From: Nonomuraea harbinensis
GTDB taxonomy: Bacteria > Actinomycetota > Actinomycetes > Streptosporangiales > Streptosporangiaceae
NCBI RefSeq assembly: GCF_019396385.1
Contig: NZ_JAHKRN010000037.1
Location: 1 to 64,000 of the forward strand
Direction of reading: 5' to 3'
Length of the DNA: 64,000 bases
In this document: in pieces, positions 16,330 to 24,252 of the stretch
Numbering within the stretch: the stretch's first letter is position 1
Layout of the letters: the number at the start of each line of letters is the position of its first letter
Made by a program: the position numbers and the translations under genes
The notes under the pieces: model-generated
What the model saw: the letters and a program-made list of their open reading frames with translations, nothing else
Database searches by the model: none
What the model was told of the DNA's origin: nothing

Positions 16330-17417
16330 GATGCCTTCCTGATCTCGTAGAGGACGTTGAAGGGGGTGGGGGCGGCGATCCGCCGGGGAGCCGTCAGACC
16401 GGCGTCGGCGCACAGGCGGGTGAGCACCGGCTGCGGGAGCCCCAGCATGCCCGCCACCACCGGCCCCGTCCGGGAGAGCGGCACGGAGTACAGGGTGCTG
16501 GTGCCGTAGAGGAAGGCGGCGACGTCCCCCACGTTCTCGTGCGGGTCGGTCGAGCAGTCCGTCTCCAAGAGCAGGAAGACGCCGGTCTCCGTCAGCGCGC
16601 GGGCCACGTCGCGCAGGACGTCGCCGGGGTCGGCCGCGAGGTGCAGCGAGTCGAAGGCCATGATCAGCTCGTACGGTCCGGACAGGCCGTCCGCGAACCC
16701 CGTCACCTGGGTGAGCGTCACCCGGTCCGCGACGCCGTACTCGGCGATCTCGCCGCGGGCCCGCTCGACGTTGAGTTCGTGCCGGTCGACCCCCGTGCAG
16801 CGCGAGGCCGGGAAGCGCCGGGCGAGCAGGGCGAGCGCGGTGCCCGACCCGCAGGCCAGGTGGGCGACCTCGGCGCCGGCCGCCAGTTTCTCCTCCAGGC
16901 CGGGGACGAGCGGCAGCCACTGGTCGAGCAGCATCGCTTCGAGCCACTTGGCGCTCATCCGCCAGGTGGCCTGGTACATCGCCGGCGGATAGTCGCCCGG
17001 CGTCAGTCCCTCGCCGCTGCGGAAGCAGCCCGCCACCCGCTCGACCATCGCGGCCAGAGGAGGGACCAGGCGGGCGATCCCGCCGACGTAGAAGGGAGAG
17101 CCGGGGTCGGCCAGGAGCGCCGTGTACGCGGGCGGGAGGCGGAACTCCTCGCCGGAGCGGTCCAGCTCCAGATAGCCGGCCGCGGCCAGCGTACGCGCCC
17201 ATTCGCGCACGTAACGGGCGTCGGCGCCGGCCTGCTTCGCGATGTCGTCCGCGCTGTGGCCTCCGCCGTCGGCCAGCGCCGCGAACAGGCCCAGCTGGTC
17301 CCCGACGGCGCACGACAGCACCACCATGGCGCGGCTCAGATCCGTCATGAACCGCGCGCCGGCCGCCATGGCCTCTTCGATGTCGGATGTACGGTCGAAA
17401 ACGCCGGGATCGCCCAT
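16326..17417 (-). CDS. SAM-dependent methyltransferase
   Basis: 363 aa. N-terminal winged-helix-like segment (DDIAKQAGADARYVREWART), then a Rossmann domain with motif I EVAHLACGSGTALALLARRF, GPYELIMAFDSLHL and GVFLLLETD. The C-terminal block GTSTLYSVPLS...GMLGLP followed by LCADAGL matches the methyltransferase half of the fusion protein at 24253-26634 (LATSVLYCVPATA, GTLGL, AAEAGL), so the two are paralogues. The ATG at 17417 has AGGTGG upstream. First gene of an ATGA-coupled operon with the two hydrolases. The methyl acceptor is unknown; class C/RlmD-like small-molecule MTases share this layout. Confidence 0.85.
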   Translation of the reverse strand: MGDPGVFDRTSDIEEAMAAGARFMTDLSRAMVVLSCAVGDQLGLFAALADGGGHSADDIAKQAGADARYVREWARTLAAAGYLELDRSGEEFRLPPAYTALLADPGSPFYVGGIARLVPPLAAMVERVAGCFRSGEGLTPGDYPPAMYQATWRMSAKWLEAMLLDQWLPLVPGLEEKLAAGAEVAHLACGSGTALALLARRFPASRCTGVDRHELNVERARGEIAEYGVADRVTLTQVTGFADGLSGPYELIMAFDSLHLAADPGDVLRDVARALTETGVFLLLETDCSTDPHENVGDVAAFLYGTSTLYSVPLSRTGPVVAGMLGLPQPVLTRLCADAGLTAPRRIAAPTPFNVLYEIRKAS

Positions 17418-17532
17418 GTGCGCCACCTGTCGTCGTTTCCTGTCCAGTTCCGTCAGCGTAGGCATCGGCTCAGCCGGGCGGCTTCTTCCAGATTGCGGCC
17501 GCGTGCCGAGGCGACGAACGGGCGGAAAGGGA

Positions 17533-17562
17533 AACCGGCACGCCGGGATCGGCGTGCCGGTT
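17533..17562 (-). terminator. Strong hairpin terminator after the second P450
   Basis: AACCGGCACGCC (17533-17544) pairs perfectly with GGCGTGCCGGTT (17551-17562) around a 6-nt loop. On the minus strand it follows the P450 stop by 22 bp and is followed by a pyrimidine-rich run. It should end the minus-strand operon 21944-17584 and insulate the methyltransferase gene beginning at 17417. Confidence 0.75.
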
Positions 17563-17583
17563 CGGGCCCGGACCGTCGGGAGG

Positions 17584-18843
17584 CTAGGCGGTCTCGCGCC
17601 GGGTGAACCAGACTGGCAGCTCGGCGAGGCCGCGGAGCACACCGGTCTCGCGGTACTCCAGCTTCTCGACCGGAACGGCGAGGGTGATGTCGGAGAACTC
17701 GTTCAGCAACGACGTGAACGCGATCTCGGTCTCCAGCCGGGACAGCGGCGCCCCGATGCAGTAGTGGATGCCGTAGCCGAACCCCAGGTGGTTGCGGTCG
17801 CCGCGGCTCACGTCGAGCCGCTCGCCGTCCTCGAACCTGCTCTCGTCGCGGTTGGCCGCGGCGTTGGCGATCGTCACCAGCCCGCCGGCCGGGATCGTGA
17901 CGTCGCCGATCGTGACGGGCTCGGTGGCCACGCGCAGCATCGCGCGCTCCACGGGGCCGTCGTAGCGGGCCAGCTCCTCGACCGCCGACGTCATCAGGGA
18001 CGGGTCCCGGCGCAGTCGCTCGATCTCGCCCGGGTGCTGCAGCAACGCCAGCATGCCGTTGCCGATCAGGTTCACGGTGGTCTTGTAGCCCGCGATCAGG
18101 AGCAGGCCCGCCGTGGACACGACCTCCTTCTCGCTGAACGTGTTGCCCGAGTCCGACGCCACGACCAGCGCGCTGAGCAGGTCGGGCTGCTCCTCCTCGC
18201 GCCCGGAGCCGGGCTTGAGCTCGGCGCGCTTGCGGGCGACCAGGTCGACGAAGTAGTCGCGCAGCAGCCGGTTGGCCTCGTACGGGCGGATCCGCTCGCC
18301 CGTGACGTAGGTGGGGGTGAGGGCCGCGAGCACCCAGTTGGTGAAGCTCACGGCGTCCTGGTACGGCACGCCCAGCAGCGTGCAGATGACCTTGATCGGC
18401 ATCGGCGCCGCGAACTCGCGCATGAAGTCGACCTGCTTGGAGGTGTCGATCCCGGCGAGCAGCTCATCGGTGATCTGCTGGATGCCCGGGCGGAGCCGCT
18501 CCACCCGCTCGGCGGTGAACGCCTTGTTGGCCAGCTGGCGGAGCCGGGTGTGCTCGGGCGGGTCGGCGTTGAGCATGTGCGGCTCGGAGTCCTCTTCGCC
18601 CTCGTCGTAGAGTTCCGTCTGCCGCATGACCTCCCACATGTTCCGGGGATCGCGGGAGAGCCGCCGGTCCGCGAGCGCGGAGCGCGCCTCCTCGTACCGG
18701 GTGATCACCCAGTGCTCGATGCCGCGCGGCTCCTTGACGAGCTGGACGGGTCCCTCCTCCCGCATGCTCGCGTAGATCGGGAAGGGGTTGTTGCGAAGAT
18801 GCGGCTGGTACAGCGGGTGAACCTCGTCCTCGGCGTGTCCCAT
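17584..18843 (-). CDS. Cytochrome P450 (second) with unusual I-helix
   Basis: 419 aa. Heme loop LGFGYGIHYCIGAPLSRLE with Cys362, K-helix VEELARYD and CYP107-like N-terminal blocks (NNPFPIYASMREEGPV, NADPPEHTRLRQL). The I-helix reads LLLIAGYKTTVNLIG: the acid of the usual AG-x-(D/E)-T-T oxygen-activation motif is Lys, while the Thr is kept. P450s with altered acid-alcohol pairs often perform non-hydroxylation chemistry such as coupling or rearrangement, or use the substrate for proton delivery. Last gene of the operon from 21944, ending at a strong terminator. Confidence 0.92.
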   Translation of the reverse strand: MGHAEDEVHPLYQPHLRNNPFPIYASMREEGPVQLVKEPRGIEHWVITRYEEARSALADRRLSRDPRNMWEVMRQTELYDEGEEDSEPHMLNADPPEHTRLRQLANKAFTAERVERLRPGIQQITDELLAGIDTSKQVDFMREFAAPMPIKVICTLLGVPYQDAVSFTNWVLAALTPTYVTGERIRPYEANRLLRDYFVDLVARKRAELKPGSGREEEQPDLLSALVVASDSGNTFSEKEVVSTAGLLLIAGYKTTVNLIGNGMLALLQHPGEIERLRRDPSLMTSAVEELARYDGPVERAMLRVATEPVTIGDVTIPAGGLVTIANAAANRDESRFEDGERLDVSRGDRNHLGFGYGIHYCIGAPLSRLETEIAFTSLLNEFSDITLAVPVEKLEYRETGVLRGLAELPVWFTRRETA

Positions 18844-18894
18844 GTCGCCGGTCCTTCCGTTGGGTGTTCGTGCGATGACTTGCGCGGGCTCACG

Positions 18895-19911
18895 TCATCC
18901 GGGGATGCCGTCCGGCATGTCCGGTGGCGCGGACGCGCGCCGGATGAGAGTGCCGAGACGGTCGAAGGCCGAAGCCCAGAACCGCGTGAGCAGGGTGCGG
19001 TCGTGCGGGGCGGTCTCCGTCGAGCCGAACATCTCCCAGCCGTAGTGGAAGACCTGCAGCAGGCTGCCGCCCAGGTGCGCCGGCTCGATCCACAGATGGC
19101 CGGAGAGGTGATCCGGCCATCCGCCGCGGTCGAGCCTGAAGTTCAGGCTCGGCAGGTAGGACGGGAACCGCTGCCCGGCCTCCAGGTGCTCGGTGACCGT
19201 CAGCACGCAGCTTCCGCTGGCGTCGCCGATCACGAACGCCATCGGGTCGTCGACGTTCAGCGAGCCGGAGGTGCGTCCCGTCCAGTACTGCAGCGCCGGG
19301 ACGGCGGTGAGCGCCGCCCACGCCTCGTAGGCCGGCAGGGGCAGCTCGGTCTGGACGTACGGCCCCATGCGCCGCCAGGTCCAGCGCACGTCCCGTCCGG
19401 TCTGCACGTGGTCGGAGAGCTGGTCGAGGATGCCCGGCCAGCCGGTGCCGTTCCAGCTCCGCCAGTCCGACGGCCCGTTCGAGCTGATCTCCGTGACGGT
19501 CACGGTGGTGGCCGCGCCCATGGCGGTGAGCTGCCACGTCACGCGGGTGGCCGGGCCCACGCCGACCCAGCGCCAGCGATAGCTCAGCGTGGCCGTGTGA
19601 CCGTCCGGGCCGGGCGGCCGCACCTCGTCGGTGTGGCACCAGAAGAACTCGCCGTCGCGGAAGTCGAGCATGCTCCGCTCGCCCTCGCGCGCCCAGGACT
19701 CACCCGTGCGCGCCAGCCAGAGCCCGATCCGCCCGGGATCGGCCAGCGCCGTCCACACCGCGTCCAGATCTGCCGGTACGGTCACCGTCGTGATCAGCCT
19801 TTCCCACCGGTCGTGGGCGACCGGCTGGGCCGTCGCGCGGAAGGGAGGGAAGGGTGACGGCTCGGTCAGCGGAACGGTGAGCTCGTCGGGCAGTGGTGAG
19901 ACAGTGGTCAT
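18895..19911 (-). CDS. Tandem two-domain SRPBCC protein
   Basis: 338 aa consisting of two SRPBCC helix-grip domains. Domain 1 (about 35-170): ITTVTVPADLDAVWTALADP, GEFFWCHTDEVRPPG, then a long C-terminal helix with WNGTGWPGILDQL. Domain 2 (about 180-335): ELPLPAYEAWAALTAVPALQ, the middle strands with VLTVTEHLEAGQRFPSYLP, and a closing helix TLLTRFWASAFDRL. No enzyme motif. The fold binds hydrophobic molecules; CalC, CalU16 and CalU19 of the calicheamicin cluster have it and protect the producer. It is flanked by the unknown beta protein (37 bp gap) and P450 2, with which it is co-transcribed. Confidence 0.75.
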   Translation of the reverse strand: MTTVSPLPDELTVPLTEPSPFPPFRATAQPVAHDRWERLITTVTVPADLDAVWTALADPGRIGLWLARTGESWAREGERSMLDFRDGEFFWCHTDEVRPPGPDGHTATLSYRWRWVGVGPATRVTWQLTAMGAATTVTVTEISSNGPSDWRSWNGTGWPGILDQLSDHVQTGRDVRWTWRRMGPYVQTELPLPAYEAWAALTAVPALQYWTGRTSGSLNVDDPMAFVIGDASGSCVLTVTEHLEAGQRFPSYLPSLNFRLDRGGWPDHLSGHLWIEPAHLGGSLLQVFHYGWEMFGSTETAPHDRTLLTRFWASAFDRLGTLIRRASAPPDMPDGIPG

Positions 19912-19948
19912 GGCGTCCTCGGCTCGTTCAGAGGTGCTGGGAAACCGT

Positions 19949-20593
19949 TCAGGCGATCTTCTCCGGGGCCAGGTAGCCGCCCATGTTGAAGCGCAGGCTG
20001 GTCAGGTAGCCGACCGGCTCGGCGTCGGGGTTCTTGAGGTCGTGCAGCGGCAGCATCCGGTAGATCTGGCCCTTGCCCGGGGCGCCCGCCGGCGGGATCG
20101 AGCGGACGTCGTCGATCGTCAGGATGACGGGTTCCTTGTTGAACAGCGTCTTGCCCAGCTTGGGGATGTCGAACAGGCATCCGACGGCCATCCGGCACGC
20201 CTTGGCCGAAGGGCCCTCTCCCGCGTAGGGGTCGAAGGGGTTGCGGATCTGGCCGGCGGACAGGCAGGTCGGGTTGAGGGTGACGGTGATGGTCCCCAGT
20301 TCCTCCGACGTGCCGGTCATCTTCATCTCGATGAGGTTGGTGTACACCTCGGCGTCGGCCCACTCGTTCTCCGTGGGCTCGGACCGGACCACCCGCACGT
20401 AACCGTCGAACTCGACGTCGAACTCGCCGACTCCGGGGATGGCGAAGGTGTCCCAGGAGTGGATGCCGAGGTTGTCGATGCCGGCCTCGGGCGTGGCCCA
20501 GCGGACGACCTGCGTGCCCTCGTACAGGTTGGGCACCCCGTCCGTCTGGACCGGCCGGCCGTAGACGGTGGTCTTCTCGGGATTGGTGATCAT
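19949..20593 (-). CDS. Conserved beta-rich protein of unknown function (possibly DUF6073-like)
   Basis: 214 aa, no signal peptide or membrane segment. Predominantly beta: FDVEFDGYVRVVRSEP, TITVTLNPTCLSAGQI, LFNKEPVILTIDDVRSIPPAG, GYLTSLRFNMGGYL. I do not know its function; the pattern recalls actinobacterial DUF6073 proteins (from memory, unverified). It seems to share an NP-(x)-SIPPAG-like spacing with the protein at 32680-33303. ATG at 20593 with GGAAGAG upstream. Lies between the HEAT-repeat protein (43 bp) and the tandem SRPBCC gene, one operon, suggesting a joint binding or scaffolding role. Confidence 0.6.
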   Translation of the reverse strand: MITNPEKTTVYGRPVQTDGVPNLYEGTQVVRWATPEAGIDNLGIHSWDTFAIPGVGEFDVEFDGYVRVVRSEPTENEWADAEVYTNLIEMKMTGTSEELGTITVTLNPTCLSAGQIRNPFDPYAGEGPSAKACRMAVGCLFDIPKLGKTLFNKEPVILTIDDVRSIPPAGAPGKGQIYRMLPLHDLKNPDAEPVGYLTSLRFNMGGYLAPEKIA

Positions 20594-20636
20594 GGCTCTT
20601 CCTTTCAGGGGGTGTGTGATCGGCCTGTGGCCGGGA

Positions 20637-21944
20637 TCAGAGGCCCACGGCGCGGTAGTCGCAGCAGGTGCGCCCGGGCTCGTCGGCGATGCCGTCCTGG
20701 TTGCTGTCGATCTCGCCGTCGACGGTGCTGTAGACGTCCCTGGAGTTGAGGTCGATGCGGCCGTCGCCGTCCCAGTCGTTCAGCTTCCCCTTGAAGGTGC
20801 CGAGGATGAACACGTTGGTCAGGTCCCTGACCTCGGGGTCGTGCATGGTCGACAGGATGCCGTTGCCCGGCTGCAGGATCTCCTCGAGTGACTTGCCGGC
20901 GACGCTCTCGACGTTCGTGTAGCCCCAGCCCTGGAACCGGCCGCGGACGTACCTGATGGCGTCCTCGCCGCGGACCTTCAGCGTGGGGTCGAGGTGCCAG
21001 GTGCCGTAGCGGGCGAAGCCGATGCGGGTGTCGTGGGTGCCCTGCGAGGGGTCGTCCGCGCGGCCGGACTTGAAGAACGTCCGCGGGACCTGCGACTCGA
21101 AGAAGAAGTTGCCGCGGTCGCGCCTGCTGCGCTCGGTGAAGCCGCGGAACAGGTAGTTGTCCATGTGCGGCGAGCCGTCGACGTGCAGGCCGCTGATCGT
21201 CTTGGCCATCAGCAGCTGCTTCTCGCGGGTCGCGACGTTCGGGCACGCGTGCGCCTGGCCGTAGACGCGCGCCAGGCCGAGCGGGCCCAGCGAGACCTTG
21301 CCCCAGTGCTGGTTGGTGCCGTCGAGGCGGACGTAGAGGTCGCAGTGGATGAGCAGGTAGATCGTCTCGTCGAAGGTCCTGCCCTCGGTGAAGACGCCGC
21401 CGCGGCCGTCGAACGCGGGGTCGCCGGTGGTGAGCTCGCTGGCGAACAGCTTCGACCACTCGGCGATCTCCGGGTCGGAGTCCTTCGCGAAGCGGCGCAG
21501 CGCGGCGATGGCGTGCGGGCCGCCGAGCTTCTCCATGGCCCAGAGGGTGTCCCAGCGGACCTCGCGGTTCTTGTCGTGCCGGATGACCTCGGCGAGCAGC
21601 TCGAACGCGTCGGGCAGGTCCCGGTCGGCGTACTCGAAGACGGCCTGCTCGCGCATGACCGGGTCGGGGTGGTGCAGCGCGTCGTGCTGGAGCTCCTCGT
21701 CGGTCCGGTTGTCGACCCGGACGGCGGCCCTGTTCAGGGCGTAGCCGAAATCGCTGCACCAGGCGGCCGGGTCGCCGGCCACGAAGCGCGGGTCCATGCT
21801 GAGCGTCGTGCGGTAGGCGAAGTTGAGCGCGTCCCGCTGCTCGTCGCGGAGCGACTCGAGCGGCGGAGCCTCGACCGGAAGCGATGACTCAGGACCGGGG
21901 TTACCCACTGATTCCGGGGACTTATTGCATAGATCGATTGCCAT
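20637..21944 (-). CDS. HEAT-repeat protein with C-terminal calcium-loop motifs, unknown function
   Basis: 435 aa. Residues about 85-165 contain HEAT/Armadillo-like helical repeats (ALHHPDPVMREQAVFEYAD, IRHDKNREVRWDTLWAMEKL, RRFAKDSDPEIAEWSKL). A middle region of about 200 residues is unrecognised (LIHCDLYVRLDG, RTFFKSGRADDP). The C-terminus has two EF-hand/dockerin-like loops, DWDGDGRIDLN and DSNQDGIADE, that could bind calcium. No signal peptide, so intracellular. ATG at 21944 with GGAGG six bases upstream. First gene of the operon leading to P450 2. HEAT repeats scaffold protein complexes; nothing more can be assigned. Confidence 0.6.
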   Translation of the reverse strand: MAIDLCNKSPESVGNPGPESSLPVEAPPLESLRDEQRDALNFAYRTTLSMDPRFVAGDPAAWCSDFGYALNRAAVRVDNRTDEELQHDALHHPDPVMREQAVFEYADRDLPDAFELLAEVIRHDKNREVRWDTLWAMEKLGGPHAIAALRRFAKDSDPEIAEWSKLFASELTTGDPAFDGRGGVFTEGRTFDETIYLLIHCDLYVRLDGTNQHWGKVSLGPLGLARVYGQAHACPNVATREKQLLMAKTISGLHVDGSPHMDNYLFRGFTERSRRDRGNFFFESQVPRTFFKSGRADDPSQGTHDTRIGFARYGTWHLDPTLKVRGEDAIRYVRGRFQGWGYTNVESVAGKSLEEILQPGNGILSTMHDPEVRDLTNVFILGTFKGKLNDWDGDGRIDLNSRDVYSTVDGEIDSNQDGIADEPGRTCCDYRAVGL

Positions 21945-22137
21945 CTGTTGCCTCCGAAGGGCGAAGTTGTGGCTACAGCAGTCACGCTAGGAGGGAGCGG
22001 ATGACAAAACTTCTCCCACGTTGCCTACCGAGGCCGGGCACGTGTTCGCGCCTGGCAGGAGAAAAAGTGATCGGATACTGTCGGCGTGACCTCAGAAAGC
22101 CGATCAGCCGGTCGAGGTGATCCATGGAAGGGTCGCG

Positions 22138-23427
22138 ATGGGCAATCTGATCGCACCGAACACGGATTTGACGTTCGTCCCCGGCCCCTGCCCGCCGCGG
22201 CCGTGCGCGCTCCCGGAAAGGCGGCATTCCGGATCACATGTGCACGCGGACGACGACGGGATGCTCGTCGAACTCGGCGCTCGCTGGCGCCCGGGTGACG
22301 CCGCTCTGCTCCTCGGCGGGATCAGGCGAGCCGCGGAGCGCGGCCTGCCGCTCACGCTCGCCCACCGCGGCGCCGGCGGCGGCAGCCTGCTCCGGGCGGC
22401 GTCGCGCGAGTGGCCGCACCTGCGTCACCGCGAGATCGTGCGCGACGGCCGGGAGTCCTTCCGTACGCGTCCGCCACGGTGGATGCGGTACCGCCTGCCC
22501 GCGCCCACCGGTGCCGGCGGCGAGCCCGCGGGGGTGGCGATCAGCGGCGGGCTCGGCGGGATCGGCCTGGCCCTGGCGGCGCGGCTCGCCGCCGCGGGGC
22601 ACCCGCTGTGGCTGCTCGACAGACGCCCGGCGGGCGGCCTGCCGGCGGCCGACCGGAGGCGGCTCGCCGCCACGATCGCGCGCACCCGCGTGGTCGTCGA
22701 TCAGGCGGACGTCACCGCGGCCGTTCCCGCGGCCCCCTTCCCGATCACGCACCTGGTGCACGCCGCGGGCGAGCTGGATCTGGCGCCGCTGGCCGACCTG
22801 GCCGCCGACGACCTGGAACGGCTGGCGGGCGGCAAGGCCACGGCACTGCGCACCCTGGTGGAGGCCCTGGTGCCCGCCGGGCTGCGGTCGGTGGTGGCGT
22901 TCGGCTCGACCGAGTCCCGCCACCCGCACCGGCTGTTCGGCGGGTACGCGCTGGCCAACGAGCTGCTGCGGCGGGAGGCGGCCCGGCTGCGGGAGGAACG
23001 CCCGGAGGTGCGCGTCGTCACGGCCGAGTGGTCGCTCTGGTCGGCGGTGGGGATGGGGGCGGCCAGCGCCGGGATGGCGGGCCGGGCGGGATTCGCGGTC
23101 GTGCCGCCGGAGTGGGGCGTCCAGGTCACCGAGAGACTGCTGGACCGGCGGCGGCCGATGCCGGAGGAGATCGTGCTCGGCGGGCCCCAGCCCACGCCCG
23201 AGCGTCCGGTGGCGGCGATCTCCGGGATCGGCGGCAGCTCCCTCGTGGTGGACGACGCGTCGGTGCGGCGTCTGGTGAGGCTCTGCCTCCCGGGCGGGAC
23301 CGCGCGGCATCGGGAGGTCGGTCCGCGGGATCGGATCGTCCGCGCCCAGGTCGCGGACGACACCGTCTACACCTGGGGTTCGGGCCACCGTGACTGGAAC
23401 ACCCGCGCGCCGGGGAGGCAGAGGTGA
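22138..23427 (+). CDS. Stand-alone PKS-ketoreductase-like SDR
   Basis: 429 aa. An N-terminal segment of about 130 residues precedes a Rossmann domain resembling the KR of type I PKS: GVAISGGLGGIGLALAARLA, VVVDQADVTAAVPAAPF, HLVHAAGELDLAPLADL, VVAFGSTESR (Ser) and GGYALANELLRREAA (Tyr and Asn). It parallels the KR inside the PKS of this window (VVITGGGKGIGLEAGL, VHASGINRPALF, HYALANGRLQAMVRAL). Probably reduces a keto group of a diffusible or carrier-bound intermediate with NADPH. ATG at 22138 with GAAGGG upstream; a GTG 21 bases earlier is less likely. Its stop overlaps the next gene's start by 4 bp. Confidence 0.75.
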   Translation: MGNLIAPNTDLTFVPGPCPPRPCALPERRHSGSHVHADDDGMLVELGARWRPGDAALLLGGIRRAAERGLPLTLAHRGAGGGSLLRAASREWPHLRHREIVRDGRESFRTRPPRWMRYRLPAPTGAGGEPAGVAISGGLGGIGLALAARLAAAGHPLWLLDRRPAGGLPAADRRRLAATIARTRVVVDQADVTAAVPAAPFPITHLVHAAGELDLAPLADLAADDLERLAGGKATALRTLVEALVPAGLRSVVAFGSTESRHPHRLFGGYALANELLRREAARLREERPEVRVVTAEWSLWSAVGMGAASAGMAGRAGFAVVPPEWGVQVTERLLDRRRPMPEEIVLGGPQPTPERPVAAISGIGGSSLVVDDASVRRLVRLCLPGGTARHREVGPRDRIVRAQVADDTVYTWGSGHRDWNTRAPGRQR

Positions 23428-24239
23428 ACGGTTCCGTCGTCGAGCACTCCGTCCGGCTGCCGTGCGACGCCGCGGCCGCGTGGCGGATGATCGTGGACGC
23501 CCGGCGCGCCCAGGCCTGGTGGGGGCGGCTGGAGGCGGACATCACCCACGTCGCCCAGGAGCTGACCGTCGCGACGGGCACGTCCTCGGTGTACCGCCTC
23601 TGGGTCGAGACGATCCTCCCGGAGCGGGTCCTCGCGTTCACCAGCGCGTATCTCGGGGTCAGCCCCGTCACCGCCGTCCGGTTCGACGTCCTCGGGTCCG
23701 GGCCGGTGCTGCTGCGCGTCAGTGAGACGCTGGAGTCGGCGGACCCGGCGACCATCCACCAGGCCAGGCGGCTGTGGCAGCACCGGCTCGATCGCCTGGC
23801 GGCGTCGCTGCCGGGCGCTCCCCCGGCCCCCGGCGAGACGGACGACGGCCTCGCCGACATCACCGAGCGCCGGACGCTCGACAGGCCGGGCTGGCGCCCG
23901 CTGCACCGGGCCGTCCTGAGCGAGTGGCTGCCGCTCTCCGGTCCCGCGTGGCCGCCGCGCTGGTTCTACGTGATCGACTCCGAGGGGCCCAGGCCGTTTC
24001 CCGTCGTCCGCTGGCGCACGCACTTCGACGACCTGGTCGCGCTCGGGATCGAAGCCGTGCCCGGGTGCCCGCCCACCGAGGCCGAGGTGGCCGTCACGGC
24101 CACCGCGACCGCGCTGGAGCTGCGGGTGCGGCACACGGGATGGGCGGCGCTGGACCTGGACGCCGAGACGCGGGAGGTGCTGCGGGACCGGTTCCTGGCC
24201 ACCTGGCGGCACACCCTCCAGCGGGCGGTCCACGCCTGA
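23424..24239 (+). CDS. Two-domain SRPBCC protein coupled to the KR-like SDR
   Basis: 271 aa. Domain 1 (about 1-130): HSVRLPCDAAAAWRMIVDAR, AQAWWGRLEADITH, a strand block with VRFDVLGSGPVLLRVSETLE and a closing helix RLWQHRLDRLAASLPG. Domain 2 (about 150-270): RRTLDRPGWRPLHRAVLSEW, WFYVIDSEGPRPFPV, TATATALELRVRHTGW and a final helix with RFLATWRHTLQRA. GTG start with GAGG upstream, overlapping the SDR stop as GTGA, so the two proteins are made together: a reductase plus a ligand-holding partner is a reasonable reading. Convergent with the fusion gene (13 bp between ends). Confidence 0.7.
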   Translation: MNGSVVEHSVRLPCDAAAAWRMIVDARRAQAWWGRLEADITHVAQELTVATGTSSVYRLWVETILPERVLAFTSAYLGVSPVTAVRFDVLGSGPVLLRVSETLESADPATIHQARRLWQHRLDRLAASLPGAPPAPGETDDGLADITERRTLDRPGWRPLHRAVLSEWLPLSGPAWPPRWFYVIDSEGPRPFPVVRWRTHFDDLVALGIEAVPGCPPTEAEVAVTATATALELRVRHTGWAALDLDAETREVLRDRFLATWRHTLQRAVHA

Positions 24240-24252
24240 GCCCGCCCCGGAC

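Noticed and set aside
17242..19857. Long plus-strand open frame over the second P450 and SRPBCC genes
   Set aside because: Shadow of the P450 and tandem SRPBCC genes; no start site, no family similarity.
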